A stretch of DNA of 64,000 nucleotides, from positions 5,394,001-5,458,000 of the forward strand of contig NZ_CP107836.1 of NCBI RefSeq assembly GCF_036346615.1, written 5' to 3'. Shown here piece after piece: positions 16,636 to 25,143 of this stretch (its first letter is position 1; every line of letters starts with the position of its first letter). The DNA comes from Streptomyces sp. NBC_00523. GTDB lineage: Bacteria > Actinomycetota > Actinomycetes > Streptomycetales > Streptomycetaceae. A model generated the notes under the pieces. That model was not told where the DNA came from, did not search any database, and was given only the letters and a program-made list of their open reading frames with translations. Made by a program: the position numbers and the translations under genes.

Positions 16636-18261
16636 ATGGGGTTCGCGCGTGCCTGCTCGGTCGCCCTGGTCGGCGTCGAGGGCGTGGTGGTGGAGGTCCA
16701 GGCGGACCTGGAGGCCGGTGTGGCGGCGTTCACGCTGGTGGGGCTGCCCGACAAGAGCCTGGTGGAGAGCCGGGACCGGGTCAGGGCGGCCGTGGTCAAC
16801 TCCGGCGCGGAGTGGCCGCAGAAGAAGCTCACGGTGGGGCTCTCCCCGGCCTCGGTGCCCAAGGGCGGCTCGGGCTTCGACCTGGCCGTGGCCTGCGCGG
16901 TCCTGGGCGCGGCGGAGCGGATCGACCCCGCGTCGATCGCCGATGTGGTGATGATCGGGGAGCTGGGGCTCGACGGCCGGGTGCGTCCGGTACGGGGTGT
17001 GCTTCCCGCCGTCCTGGCGGCGGCCGACGCCGGATATCGCCAGGTGGTCGTCCCGGAACAGACCGCGGGCGAGGCGGCCCTCGTCCCCGGCGTCTCCGTG
17101 CTCGGGGTGCGCAGCCTGCGGCAGCTGATCGCGGTGCTGTGCGACGAACCGGTGCCGGACGAACAGCGGGCCGAGGAGGAGGGCCGCCCCGATCCGATGC
17201 TCGCCGGGCTGATGGTGCCCGGCGCCGGACTGGGCACCGGCCTCACCAGGGGCGCGGCGGCCGGGGACGGCGCCCGGCCGGACCTGGCGGACGTGGCGGG
17301 CCAGGAGCGGCCGCGCAAGGCCCTGGAGATCGCCGCGGCGGGCGGCCACCATCTGCTGCTGACCGGTCCGCCGGGCGCCGGCAAGACCATGCTGGCCGAG
17401 CGCATGCCCGCGATCCTGCCCCCGCTCACCCGGCAGGAGTCCCTCGAAGTGACCGCCGTCCACTCGGTGGCCGGCATCCTGCCACCGGGCGAGCCCCTGA
17501 TCGCCCGGCCGCCGTACTGCGCGCCGCACCACTCGGCGACCATGCAGTCGCTGGTCGGCGGGGGCAACGGACTGCCCAGGCCGGGGGCCGTCTCGCTCGC
17601 CCATCGCGGAATCCTCTTCCTGGACGAGGCGCCCGAGTTCTCCGTGAAGACACTGGACGCGCTGCGCCAGCCCCTGGAGTCCGGGCACGTCGTGGTGGCC
17701 CGCAGCGCGGGGGTGGTCCGGCTGCCGGCCCGCTTCCTGATGGTGCTCGCCGCAAATCCGTGCCCCTGCGGGCGGCACACCCTGAGCGGTGAGGGCTGCG
17801 CGTGCCCGCCGTCGGCGGTGCGGCGGTATCAGGCCAGGCTCTCCGGGCCGCTGCTCGACCGGGTGGACCTCAGGGTGACCGTCGCCCCGGTCACGCGGGA
17901 GGACCTGATGGGGCGGGGCGGCCGGGGCGAGTCCACGGAGACCGTCGCCGCCCGGGTGCGGGAGGCCCGGGAGCGCGCGGCCGAGCGGCTGGCCGGGACG
18001 CCCTGGACGACCAACAGCGAGGTGCCGGGACACGAGCTGCGGACCCGGCTGGCCGCGGCCCCGGGCGCGCTGATGGCGGCCGAGCGGGACATGGAGCGCG
18101 GGCTGCTCACGGCCCGGGGCCTGGACCGGGTGCTGCGGGTGGCGTGGACGGTCGCTGACCTGCGCGGCGCGGCCCGCCCGGACGCGTCGGACGTGGCCGC
18201 CGCCCTGGAGCTGCGCAGCGGCATCCCGCGCGGGGTGCCGCTGGGGGCGGGGGCGCCGTGA
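16636..18261 (+). CDS. yifB: YifB/ComM-family Mg-chelatase-like ATPase
   Basis: A 541-residue AAA+ protein. An N-terminal domain related to the Lon protease fold (FARACSVALVGVEGVVVEV...) is followed by Walker A GPPGAGKTML near residue 246, Walker B GILFLDEAPEF near 328, and cysteines in NPCPCG and a nearby CACPP. The Vibrio relative ComM is a helicase that promotes branch migration in natural transformation; the role in Streptomyces is not known. The ATG at 16636 follows yraN by one base, and the end overlaps dprA by four bases. Confidence 0.93.
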   Translation: MGFARACSVALVGVEGVVVEVQADLEAGVAAFTLVGLPDKSLVESRDRVRAAVVNSGAEWPQKKLTVGLSPASVPKGGSGFDLAVACAVLGAAERIDPASIADVVMIGELGLDGRVRPVRGVLPAVLAAADAGYRQVVVPEQTAGEAALVPGVSVLGVRSLRQLIAVLCDEPVPDEQRAEEEGRPDPMLAGLMVPGAGLGTGLTRGAAAGDGARPDLADVAGQERPRKALEIAAAGGHHLLLTGPPGAGKTMLAERMPAILPPLTRQESLEVTAVHSVAGILPPGEPLIARPPYCAPHHSATMQSLVGGGNGLPRPGAVSLAHRGILFLDEAPEFSVKTLDALRQPLESGHVVVARSAGVVRLPARFLMVLAANPCPCGRHTLSGEGCACPPSAVRRYQARLSGPLLDRVDLRVTVAPVTREDLMGRGGRGESTETVAARVREARERAAERLAGTPWTTNSEVPGHELRTRLAAAPGALMAAERDMERGLLTARGLDRVLRVAWTVADLRGAARPDASDVAAALELRSGIPRGVPLGAGAP

Positions 18262-19532
18262 CGGGGTACGGGGGAGGTGGGCTCGAGTACGGCGCGGACC
18301 GGGGTGCGGGCGGGGGTGTGGAGCCGGCGGATCGCGCGGGCCCGGCGGATCGCGCGGGCCCGGTGGCGGCCGGGGGCGCGGGCGCGGCGGAGCGGCTGGC
18401 GCGGGCGGCGCTGACCCGGGTGCTGGAGCCCGGCGACGAGCGAGGCGGGCGGTGGCTGCGGGAGTGCGGCGCGGCCGGGCTGTGGCGGCGCATCACGGAC
18501 CCGGCCGGGGAGGCGGAGCGGCTGCGCGGCATGACGGTGCGGCGGCTCGCGGGCTACCGGCTCCGGGCCGCCCGGGCCGACCCGGAGCGGGACCTGGCCG
18601 CCGTCGCCGCGGTCGGCGGGCGCTTCGTCTGCCCCGGCGACCGCGAGTGGCCGACGCAGCTCGACGACCTGGGCGACGCCCGGCCGACCGGGCTGTGGGT
18701 GCGCGGAGGGCCCGATCTGCGGCTCTGGGCGCTGCGCTCGGTCGCCGTGGTCGGCGCCCGCGCCTGCACCCCGTACGGGGCCCACATGGCGACGACCCTG
18801 GGCGCGGGGCTCGCGGAGCGCGGCTGGGTGGTCGTCTCGGGCGCCGCCTTCGGGGTGGACGGCGCGGCGCACCGGGGTGCGCTGGCGGCGGGCGGGGCGA
18901 CGGTGGCGGTGCTGGCCTGCGGGGTGGACGTGGCCTATCCGCCGGGCCATGCCGAGCTGATCGCACGGGTGGCCGGGCAGGGGCTCGTCATCGGCGAGCT
19001 CCCGCCGTCCGAGCACCCGACGCGCAGCCGGTTCGTCCTGCGGAACAGGGTGATCGCCGCGTTGACGCGGGGGACGGTGGTCGTGGAGGCGGAGTACCGC
19101 AGCGGATCGCTGGTGACGGCGCGGGTCGCGCAGCGGCTGGGGCGCTTCACCATGGGGGTTCCCGGGCCGGCGACCAGCGGTCTTTCGGCCGGTGTCCACG
19201 AACTCCTGCGCGGCGAGGGCGTGCTGGTGACGGACGCCGCCGAAGTGGCCGAGCTGGTGGGCGACATCGGGGACCTGGCGCCGTCCAGGAGCGGTCCGGT
19301 GCTGGCCCGGGACCTGCTGGACGCCGTCGCCGGGCAGGTGCTGGACGCGCTGCCGGCGCGCTCCGCCGTCGACGCCCGGGAGGTGGCGCGGGGCGCGGGG
19401 ACCAGCGCCGACGAGGCCCTCGGCAAGCTGTACGAACTGCTCTCACTGGGATACGTCGAACGCGTGGGTGGGGGATGGAGGTTGACGCGGAGGCCGACTT
19501 GCCGGGACGACGCGCGGCGAGGCGGTTCTTGA
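18258..19532 (+). CDS. dprA: DNA processing protein DprA
   Basis: A 424-residue protein with the DprA Rossmann-type core (SVAVVGARACTPYG near 160, SGAAFGVDGAAHRGAL near 194, RNRVIAALTRGTVVVEA near 260) and a C-terminal winged-helix part. DprA loads RecA on single-stranded DNA during transformation. The N-terminus is longer than usual by about 45 glycine/alanine-rich residues and includes an ADRAGP tandem duplication. The GTG at 18258 overlaps the yifB stop as GTGA; an internal start near residue 40 is possible. Confidence 0.93.
   Translation: MTGYGGGGLEYGADRGAGGGVEPADRAGPADRAGPVAAGGAGAAERLARAALTRVLEPGDERGGRWLRECGAAGLWRRITDPAGEAERLRGMTVRRLAGYRLRAARADPERDLAAVAAVGGRFVCPGDREWPTQLDDLGDARPTGLWVRGGPDLRLWALRSVAVVGARACTPYGAHMATTLGAGLAERGWVVVSGAAFGVDGAAHRGALAAGGATVAVLACGVDVAYPPGHAELIARVAGQGLVIGELPPSEHPTRSRFVLRNRVIAALTRGTVVVEAEYRSGSLVTARVAQRLGRFTMGVPGPATSGLSAGVHELLRGEGVLVTDAAEVAELVGDIGDLAPSRSGPVLARDLLDAVAGQVLDALPARSAVDAREVARGAGTSADEALGKLYELLSLGYVERVGGGWRLTRRPTCRDDARRGGS
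18325..18360 (+). repeat. Two perfect 18-bp tandem units in dprA
   Basis: CGGCGGATCGCGCGGGCC occurs twice without a gap and encodes a duplicated ADRAGP-type unit in the poorly conserved N-terminus. Confidence 0.9.
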
Positions 19533-19658
19533 CCTGGGGCATTCGGGTGAAAAGGTGATGCCGATGACCTCGGCGGACGCTTCTGCGGTGACTCCGGGGC
19601 CGGTGAGCGCCCGGTCTCCATCCCCTATCCTGCGCGCACCGCGACAACCCAGTCACGC

Positions 19659-19664
19659 TACGCT
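19659..19664 (+). promoter_or_regulatory. Putative -10 box of whiG
   Basis: TACGCT lies 63 bases before the whiG start in a 195-base gap after dprA. No consensus -35 is visible at the expected distance, so this assignment is weak. Confidence 0.3.
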
Positions 19665-19727
19665 CACAAGGATTCCGCCCCAGAGACAAGTCCCAGCACT
19701 TCACGGCAGAACGGCTCAAGGCACCAC

Positions 19728-20564
19728 ATGCCCCCTCACACCTCCGGGTCTGACCGCGCGGCAGTACCACCGGCTGCGCGTGGCACTGTGCGCCCTCCCG
19801 CCCCGTCCTCGCTCGACGAGTTGTGGCGCTCGTACAAGACGACCGGCGACGAGCGGCTGCGGGAGCAGCTGATCCTGCACTACTCGCCCCTGGTCAAGTA
19901 CGTCGCCGGGCGGGTGAGCGTGGGCCTGCCGTCCAACGTCGAGCAGGCGGACTTCGTCTCGTCCGGGGTGTTCGGGCTGATCGACGCCATCGAGAAGTTC
20001 GACGTCGAACGGGCCATCAAGTTCGAGACGTACGCGATCACCCGCATCCGGGGCGCGATGATCGATGAACTCCGGGCACTGGACTGGATCCCGCGCTCCG
20101 TGCGGCAGAAGGCGCGCGCCGTCGAACGCGCCTACGCGACGCTGGAGGCGCAGCTGCGCCGCACCCCCTCCGAGGCGGAGGTCGCGGCGGAGATGGACGT
20201 CACGCTGGACGAACTGCACGCCGTCTTCAGCCAGTTGTCCCTGGCCAATGTGGTCGCGCTGGAAGAGCTGCTGCATGTGGGCGGCGAGGGCGGGGACCGG
20301 CTGAGCCTGATGGACACGCTGGAGGACACCGCCGCCGACGACCCGGTGGAGGTGGCGGAGGACCGGGAGCTCAGACGGCTGCTCGCCCGGGCGATCAACA
20401 CCCTCCCGGACCGCGAGAAGACGGTCGTCACGCTCTACTACTACGAGGGCCTGACCCTCGCCGAGATCGGCAACGTCCTCGGCGTCACCGAGAGCCGGGT
20501 CAGCCAGATCCACACCAAGTCGGTGCTCCAGCTCCGCGCGAAGCTGGCGGACGCCGGGCGCTGA
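19728..20564 (+). CDS. whiG: Sporulation sigma factor WhiG
   Basis: A 278-residue sigma factor of the FliA/SigD class that in Streptomyces commits aerial hyphae to sporulation by driving whiH and whiI. Region 2 (LILHYSPLVKYVAGRVSVGLP...GLIDAIEKFD...IKFETYAITRIRGAMIDELR) and region 4 (REKTVVTLYYYEGLTLAEI...TESRVSQI) are complete. The sequence is nearly the S. coelicolor WhiG as I know it. The ATG at 19728 is preceded by AACGGCTCAAGG, a weak ribosome site. It is a single-gene unit downstream of dprA. Confidence 0.97.
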   Translation: MPPHTSGSDRAAVPPAARGTVRPPAPSSLDELWRSYKTTGDERLREQLILHYSPLVKYVAGRVSVGLPSNVEQADFVSSGVFGLIDAIEKFDVERAIKFETYAITRIRGAMIDELRALDWIPRSVRQKARAVERAYATLEAQLRRTPSEAEVAAEMDVTLDELHAVFSQLSLANVVALEELLHVGGEGGDRLSLMDTLEDTAADDPVEVAEDRELRRLLARAINTLPDREKTVVTLYYYEGLTLAEIGNVLGVTESRVSQIHTKSVLQLRAKLADAGR

Positions 20565-20643
20565 GCCGGTCCGCCGGGGACAAGGACCGGTCACCTCGGC
20601 CCGCGCGGGTACCGCTCGGCGGCGGTCGCCGTAGAGTGGAGTC

Positions 20644-21240
20644 GTGCCCAGGATTCGAGCGGCCTCCGTGGCCGAGCACCGGACCATGCAGCGCGGCGCC
20701 CTCCTGGACGCAGCGCGCTCCCTGCTGTCCGAAGGGGGCACGGAAGCGCTGACCTTCCCCGCCCTCGCCGAACGCACGGGCCTCGCCCGGTCCTCCGTCT
20801 ACGAGTACTTCCGCTCCCGCGCCGCCGTCGTGGAAGAGCTCTGCGCCGTCGACTTCCCCGTCTGGGCGGCCGAGGTGGAGAGCGCGATGGAGCGGGCGGG
20901 GACGCCCGAGGAGAAGATCGAGGCGTACGTCCGGCGCCAGCTCGACCTGGTCGGGGACCGGCGCCACCGGGCCGTGGTCGCGATCTCCGCCAGCGAACTG
21001 GACGCGGGCGCCCGCGAGAAGATCCGGGCCGCGCACGGCGGGCTCATCGCCATGATCGTGGAGGCGCTCGGCGACCTCGGCCACGCGGAGCCCCGCCTCG
21101 CGGCCATGCTGCTCCAGGGCTCCGTGGACGCCGCCGTCCGGCGCATCGAGCTGACCGTGGCGGAGGAGCCCGGCGTCATCGCCGACACGGCCGTCGCCAT
21201 GATCCTCGACGGCGTCCGGGGCGCCGGCACCCGCGACTGA
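20644..21240 (+). CDS. TetR-family transcriptional regulator
   Basis: A 198-residue repressor-like protein. The N-terminal helix-turn-helix is visible as GALLDAARSLLSEGGTEALTFPALAERTGLARSSVYEYFRSR in sequence order across residues 17-58, split here only for description; the rest is a helical ligand-binding domain of unknown specificity. The GTG at 20644 follows a promoter-like TAGAGT. Its 3' two-thirds are covered antisense by the open frame of the convergent M23 peptidase gene. Its target is not evident. Confidence 0.88.
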   Translation: MPRIRAASVAEHRTMQRGALLDAARSLLSEGGTEALTFPALAERTGLARSSVYEYFRSRAAVVEELCAVDFPVWAAEVESAMERAGTPEEKIEAYVRRQLDLVGDRRHRAVVAISASELDAGAREKIRAAHGGLIAMIVEALGDLGHAEPRLAAMLLQGSVDAAVRRIELTVAEEPGVIADTAVAMILDGVRGAGTRD

Positions 21241-21935
21241 CCCCGCCGCGTCGGCGCCCGCGACCGGCCCCACCCCACCGGACCCCGCCGCGACGCCCGA
21301 CACCACGGCGCCGCGAGCGCCACCAGCAGGGCGGGCCCGGCGGCCCCGTGCGCGGCCGGTGCCCCCGCCCTCGGCGGCTCCGGCAGCGGCACCCCGTACA
21401 CCGGCAGCAGGCGCGAAGGGCCGCGCCGCAGTAGTGACGGGGGCAGCAGTGACAGCGGGTCCAGATACGCCTCCCCCCGGCGCAGCCCCCAGTGCAGGCA
21501 GCCCGCCGCGCAGTGGAACGGCCCCGCCTCCAGCACGGCCACCACCTGGCCCGCCGCGACCTCGTCGCCCTCCGCGACCAGCGGGCGCACCGGCTCGTAC
21601 GTCGTCCGCAGCGGCGGGTCGCCCGTGCCCGCGAGCTCGACGGAGACCACCCCGCGCCCGGCGACCGCCCCCGCGAACGACACCCGGCCCGCGGCGGCCG
21701 CCAGCACCTCGGTGCCCGGCGCGGCGCCCAGGTCCACGCCCCGGTGGCCCGGCCCGTAGGGACCGGCGGGCGGCTCCCATCCCCGTACGACCGAGGGACG
21801 CCCGGCCAGCGGCCAGGCCCGCTCCCCGCCGTCCGCCGCCACGGCGGTGCCCGGCCAGCCGCCCCACGCCGTCAGCGCGGCGAGCACCACGGCCCAGGGC
21901 AGCCACCACCGTGCCCGTTCGCATGTGATTCGCAT
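20799..21935 (-). CDS. Secreted M23-family peptidase-like protein, antisense-overlapping tetR
   Basis: The N-terminal 200 residues form a signal peptide (WWLPWAVVLAALTAWGG, cleavage near AVA-AD) and a LytM domain with GHRGVDLG and CLHWGLR. The usual HxH zinc pair is C-x-H here, so catalysis is uncertain. Related proteins end after a hydrophobic segment at about residue 230 (ALLVALAA). This frame continues to 378 residues and overlaps tetR on the opposite strand by 442 bases; that tail looks like antisense of tetR. Either the stop codon was lost or a frameshift lies near 21240-21300. It is divergent from rpsB. Confidence 0.6.
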   Translation of the reverse strand: MRITCERARWWLPWAVVLAALTAWGGWPGTAVAADGGERAWPLAGRPSVVRGWEPPAGPYGPGHRGVDLGAAPGTEVLAAAAGRVSFAGAVAGRGVVSVELAGTGDPPLRTTYEPVRPLVAEGDEVAAGQVVAVLEAGPFHCAAGCLHWGLRRGEAYLDPLSLLPPSLLRRGPSRLLPVYGVPLPEPPRAGAPAAHGAAGPALLVALAAPWCRASRRGPVGWGRSRAPTRRGQSRVPAPRTPSRIMATAVSAMTPGSSATVSSMRRTAASTEPWSSMAARRGSAWPRSPSASTIMAMSPPCAARIFSRAPASSSLAEIATTARWRRSPTRSSWRRTYASIFSSGVPARSIALSTSAAQTGKSTAQSSSTTAARERKYS

Positions 21936-21985
21936 GGCGCCACCGTCCCCCGGACCCCGCCCGCGCGGGGATCATGAGCCGGATC

Positions 21986-22012
21986 TGTGGACTACCGGCC
22001 GGTTGTGGACAG
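21986..22012 (-). other. Direct TGTGGAC repeat in the rpsB upstream region
   Basis: TGTGGACTA at 21986-21994 and TGTGGACAG at 22004-22012 read as 7/9 and 8/9 matches to the minus-strand Streptomyces DnaA box. They lie between the M23 gene start and rpsB, 200 bases before rpsB. Confidence 0.3.
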
Positions 22013-22210
22013 CGCCGTCACCCGGGACCCGGACGGTCCCGTACACTTCTTCAGGCGACCCGGGTCACCGGGTCGACTTCGCACGCCCCGCCACCACCGG
22101 TTCAACGGAGGTGGCCGCGCCCCTCGGTCCCTTGTGGCAGGCGCGCCGGGGCGTCAGGCGCGACAGCAATCCTGCTGCCGCGGCAACCGAGAAAATCAAG
22201 GAGTACGGCC

Positions 22211-23119
22211 ATGGCCGTCGTCACGATGCGGGAGCTGCTGGAGAGCGGCGTCCACTTCGGTCACCAGACCCGTCGCTGGAACCCGAAGATGAAGCGCTTC
22301 ATCTTCACCGAGCGCAACGGCATCTACATCATCGACCTGCTCCAGTCGCTGTCGTACATCGACCGCGCCTACGAGTTCGTCAAGGAGACCGTCGCGCACG
22401 GCGGCTCCATCATGTTCGTGGGTACGAAGAAGCAGGCCCAGGAGGCCATCGCCGAGCAGGCGACGCGCGTCGGCATGCCGTACGTCAACCAGCGCTGGCT
22501 CGGTGGCATGCTCACCAACTTCTCCACCGTCTACAAGCGCCTCCAGCGCCTGAAGGAGCTGGAGCTCATCGACTTCGAGGACGTGGCCGCCTCCGGCCTC
22601 ACCAAGAAGGAGCTCCTGGTCCTCTCCCGCGAGAAGGCCAAGCTGGAGAAGACCCTCGGTGGTATCCGCGAGATGCAGAAGGTGCCGAGCGCCGTCTGGG
22701 TCGTCGACACCAAGAAGGAGCACATCGCCGTCGGTGAGGCGCGCAAGCTCCACATCCCGGTCGTCGCGATCCTCGACACCAACTGCGACCCCGACGAGGT
22801 CGACTACAAGATTCCGGGCAACGACGACGCGATCCGCTCCGTCACCCTGCTCACCCGCGTGATCGCCGACGCCGTCGCCGAGGGCCTCATCGCCCGCTCC
22901 GGCGCCGCCACCGGCGACTCGAAGCCGGGCGAGAAGGCCGCCGGCGAGCCCCTCGCCGAGTGGGAGCGTGACCTGCTCGAGGGCGACAAGAAGGCCGACG
23001 CCGAGGTCCAGTCCTCCGCCGAGACCGAGAAGGACGCCGACGCCGACGCGAAGCCGGAGGCCATCGCCGCCGAGCAGGCCGAGACCGAGGCCCCGGCCGC
23101 GGACGCCGAGCAGGCCTGA
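22211..23119 (+). CDS. rpsB: Ribosomal protein uS2
   Basis: A 302-residue small-subunit protein. Residues 1-230 are the conserved S2 fold (AVVTMRELLESGVHFGHQTRRW...); a long Glu/Ala/Asp-rich tail of about 60 residues follows, as in other actinobacteria. The ATG at 22211 is preceded by AAGGAG. A 275-base leader separates it from the divergent peptidase gene, with TACACT near 22041 as a possible -10 box. It forms the rpsB-tsf unit. Confidence 0.97.
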   Translation: MAVVTMRELLESGVHFGHQTRRWNPKMKRFIFTERNGIYIIDLLQSLSYIDRAYEFVKETVAHGGSIMFVGTKKQAQEAIAEQATRVGMPYVNQRWLGGMLTNFSTVYKRLQRLKELELIDFEDVAASGLTKKELLVLSREKAKLEKTLGGIREMQKVPSAVWVVDTKKEHIAVGEARKLHIPVVAILDTNCDPDEVDYKIPGNDDAIRSVTLLTRVIADAVAEGLIARSGAATGDSKPGEKAAGEPLAEWERDLLEGDKKADAEVQSSAETEKDADADAKPEAIAAEQAETEAPAADAEQA

Positions 23120-23136
23120 CACCCGTCACGGCTGAA

Positions 23137-23175
23137 GACGGCGGGGGCCGGTGCACTGGCACCGCCCCCGCCGTC
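23137..23175 (+). terminator. Strong hairpin between rpsB and tsf
   Basis: GACGGCGGGGG (23137-23147) pairs with CCCCCGCCGTC (23165-23175), and inside it CGGTGC pairs with GCACCG, with a single bulged C and a four-base loop. A 17-bp GC-rich stem with no T-tract probably tunes the S2 to EF-Ts ratio by termination or processing. Confidence 0.75.
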
Positions 23176-23216
23176 CACCCGTAGATCTTTCAGACTTCGA
23201 GAGAGAACACAGACTC

Positions 23217-24053
23217 ATGGCGAACTACACCGCCGCTGACGTCAAGAAGCTCCGCGAGCTCACCGGCGCCGGCATGATGGACTGCAAGAAGGCGCTCGAC
23301 GAGGCCGACGGCAACGTCGACGGCGCCGTCGAGGCACTGCGTATCAAGGGCCAGAAGGGCGTCGCCAAGCGCGAGGGCCGTTCCGCCGAGAACGGCGCGG
23401 TCGTCTCGCTCGTCTCCGAGGACAGCACCTCCGGTGTGCTCGTCGAGCTCAAGTGCGAGACCGACTTCGTCGCCAAGGGTGACAAGTTCCAGGCCGTCGC
23501 CAACGCCCTCGCCGCGCACGTCGCCGCGACCTCCCCGGCCGACCTGGAGGCGCTGCTCGCCTCCGAGATCGAGCCCGGCAAGACCGTCCAGGCGTACGTG
23601 GACGAGGCCAACGCCAACCTCGGCGAGAAGATCGTCCTGGACCGCTTCGCGCAGTTCCAGGGTGCCTTCGTCTCGGTCTACATGCACCGCACCATGCCCG
23701 ACCTGCCCCCGCAGATCGGTGTGATGGTCGAGCTGGACAAGGCCGACGCCGACCTGGCCAAGGGCCTCGCCCAGCACATCGCCGCCTTCGCGCCGAAGTA
23801 CCTCTCCCGCGAGGACGTCCCGGCCGAGGTCGTCGAGGCCGAGCGCCGCGTCGCCGAGGAGACCACCCGCGCCGAGGGCAAGCCCGAGGCCGCCCTCCCG
23901 AAGATCGTCGAGGGTCGCGTCAACGGCTTCTTCAAGGAGGCCACCCTCCTCGGCCAGCCGTACGCGCTGGACAACAAGAAGTCGGTCCAGAAGGTTCTGG
24001 ACGAGGCCGGTGTCACCCTGAAGCGCTTCACGCGTATCAAGGTCGGCATCTGA
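23217..24053 (+). CDS. tsf: Elongation factor Ts
   Basis: A 278-residue nucleotide exchange factor for EF-Tu. The N-terminal UBA-like domain (YTAADVKKLRELTGAGMMDCKKAL) contains the TDFV motif near residue 80 (CETDFVAKGD) that contacts EF-Tu; the two core subdomains follow. Length matches the S. coelicolor protein. The ATG at 23217 follows a GAGAGA stretch. Confidence 0.97.
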   Translation: MANYTAADVKKLRELTGAGMMDCKKALDEADGNVDGAVEALRIKGQKGVAKREGRSAENGAVVSLVSEDSTSGVLVELKCETDFVAKGDKFQAVANALAAHVAATSPADLEALLASEIEPGKTVQAYVDEANANLGEKIVLDRFAQFQGAFVSVYMHRTMPDLPPQIGVMVELDKADADLAKGLAQHIAAFAPKYLSREDVPAEVVEAERRVAEETTRAEGKPEAALPKIVEGRVNGFFKEATLLGQPYALDNKKSVQKVLDEAGVTLKRFTRIKVGI

Positions 24054-24138
24054 GTCCGTCCGCGAAAAACGGCGGACCCGGTAGGGTCTGGTGCAGTCGA
24101 CGGCCGCACACCGCCGTACGACCGCAGATCTGACGAGG

Positions 24139-24181
24139 AGGCCATTGCCGCAAGGGACACCAGACCCATCGGCAATGGCCT
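24139..24181 (+). terminator. Hairpin between tsf and pyrH
   Basis: AGGCCATTGCCG (24139-24150) pairs perfectly with CGGCAATGGCCT (24170-24181), with extra G-U and A-U pairs outward and a TTCTTCGTAT tail. The loop is 19 bases. It lies 28 bases before the pyrH start and could be a terminator or a regulated attenuator. Confidence 0.65.
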
Positions 24182-24209
24182 TCTTCGTATGTGCACGAGG
24201 AGAATCCCC

Positions 24210-24986
24210 ATGAACAAGGGCGCGGACGCCGCCAAAGACGACGACAAGCGCGAGGACGGCAAGGTGCGCGGACGCTTCATGCTGAAGCTGTCCGGAGAGG
24301 CGTTCGCCGGTGGCGGGGGCCTCGGTGTCGACCCCGACGTCGTGCACGCCATCGCCCGTGAGATCGCGGCCGTCGTCCGGGACGGCGCGGAGATCGCGAT
24401 CGTCATCGGCGGCGGCAACTTCTTCCGCGGCGCCGAGCTCCAGCAGCGGGGCATGGACCGGGCGCGCTCCGACTACATGGGCATGCTCGGCACCGTGATG
24501 AACTGCCTCGCCCTCCAGGACTTCCTGGAGAAGGAGGGCATCGACTCCCGGGTCCAGACCGCCATCACCATGGGCCAGGTCGCGGAGCCGTACATCCCGC
24601 TGCGCGCCGTGCGGCACCTGGAGAAGGGCCGCGTCGTGATCTTCGGCGCGGGCATGGGCATGCCCTACTTCTCCACCGACACCACCGCCGCCCAGCGCGC
24701 CCTGGAGATCGACGCCGAGGCGTTGCTTATGGGGAAGAACGGTGTGGACGGGGTCTACGACTCCGACCCGAAGACCAACCCCGCCGCGGTCAAGTTCGAC
24801 GCGCTGGAGTACAGCGAGGTGCTCGCCCGCGACCTCAAGGTCGCCGACGCCACCGCCATCACGCTCTGCCGTGACAACGAGCTGCCCATCCTCGTCTTCG
24901 AGCTCACCGCGGCGGGCAATATCGCCCGCGCCGTCAAGGGTGAGAAGATCGGCACGCTCGTGAGCGACCAGGACACCCGCGCCTGA
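24210..24986 (+). CDS. pyrH: UMP kinase
   Basis: A 258-residue amino-acid-kinase-fold enzyme that converts UMP to UDP. Visible motifs are FMLKLSGEAFAGG (phosphate loop lysine), VIGGGNFFRG, GMGMPYFSTDTTAAQRA and the KNGVDGVYD nucleotide loop. The N-terminal 22 residues are an additional hydrophilic stretch. The ATG at 24210 is preceded by CGAGGAGA. frr follows after 157 bases, as is usual. Confidence 0.97.
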   Translation: MNKGADAAKDDDKREDGKVRGRFMLKLSGEAFAGGGGLGVDPDVVHAIAREIAAVVRDGAEIAIVIGGGNFFRGAELQQRGMDRARSDYMGMLGTVMNCLALQDFLEKEGIDSRVQTAITMGQVAEPYIPLRAVRHLEKGRVVIFGAGMGMPYFSTDTTAAQRALEIDAEALLMGKNGVDGVYDSDPKTNPAAVKFDALEYSEVLARDLKVADATAITLCRDNELPILVFELTAAGNIARAVKGEKIGTLVSDQDTRA

Positions 24987-25143
24987 CCACCGGCGCGTCC
25001 ACCGGTGAGGCCCGGTGGAACAGGGGCGCGGGACCGCCCCGGAAGATGGACAACGGCCTGCCGGTCGGACACCGTGCAGGTGAGGACGCGACGCAGGACC
25101 CGCCGGGCCCGCCGGGCCCGTTCAAGACACGCAGGAGCACGTG

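Noticed and set aside
15246..17780. An 844-codon minus-strand open frame
   Set aside because: It crosses the Nudix, DUF2469, yraN and yifB genes in antisense and has no recognisable motif.
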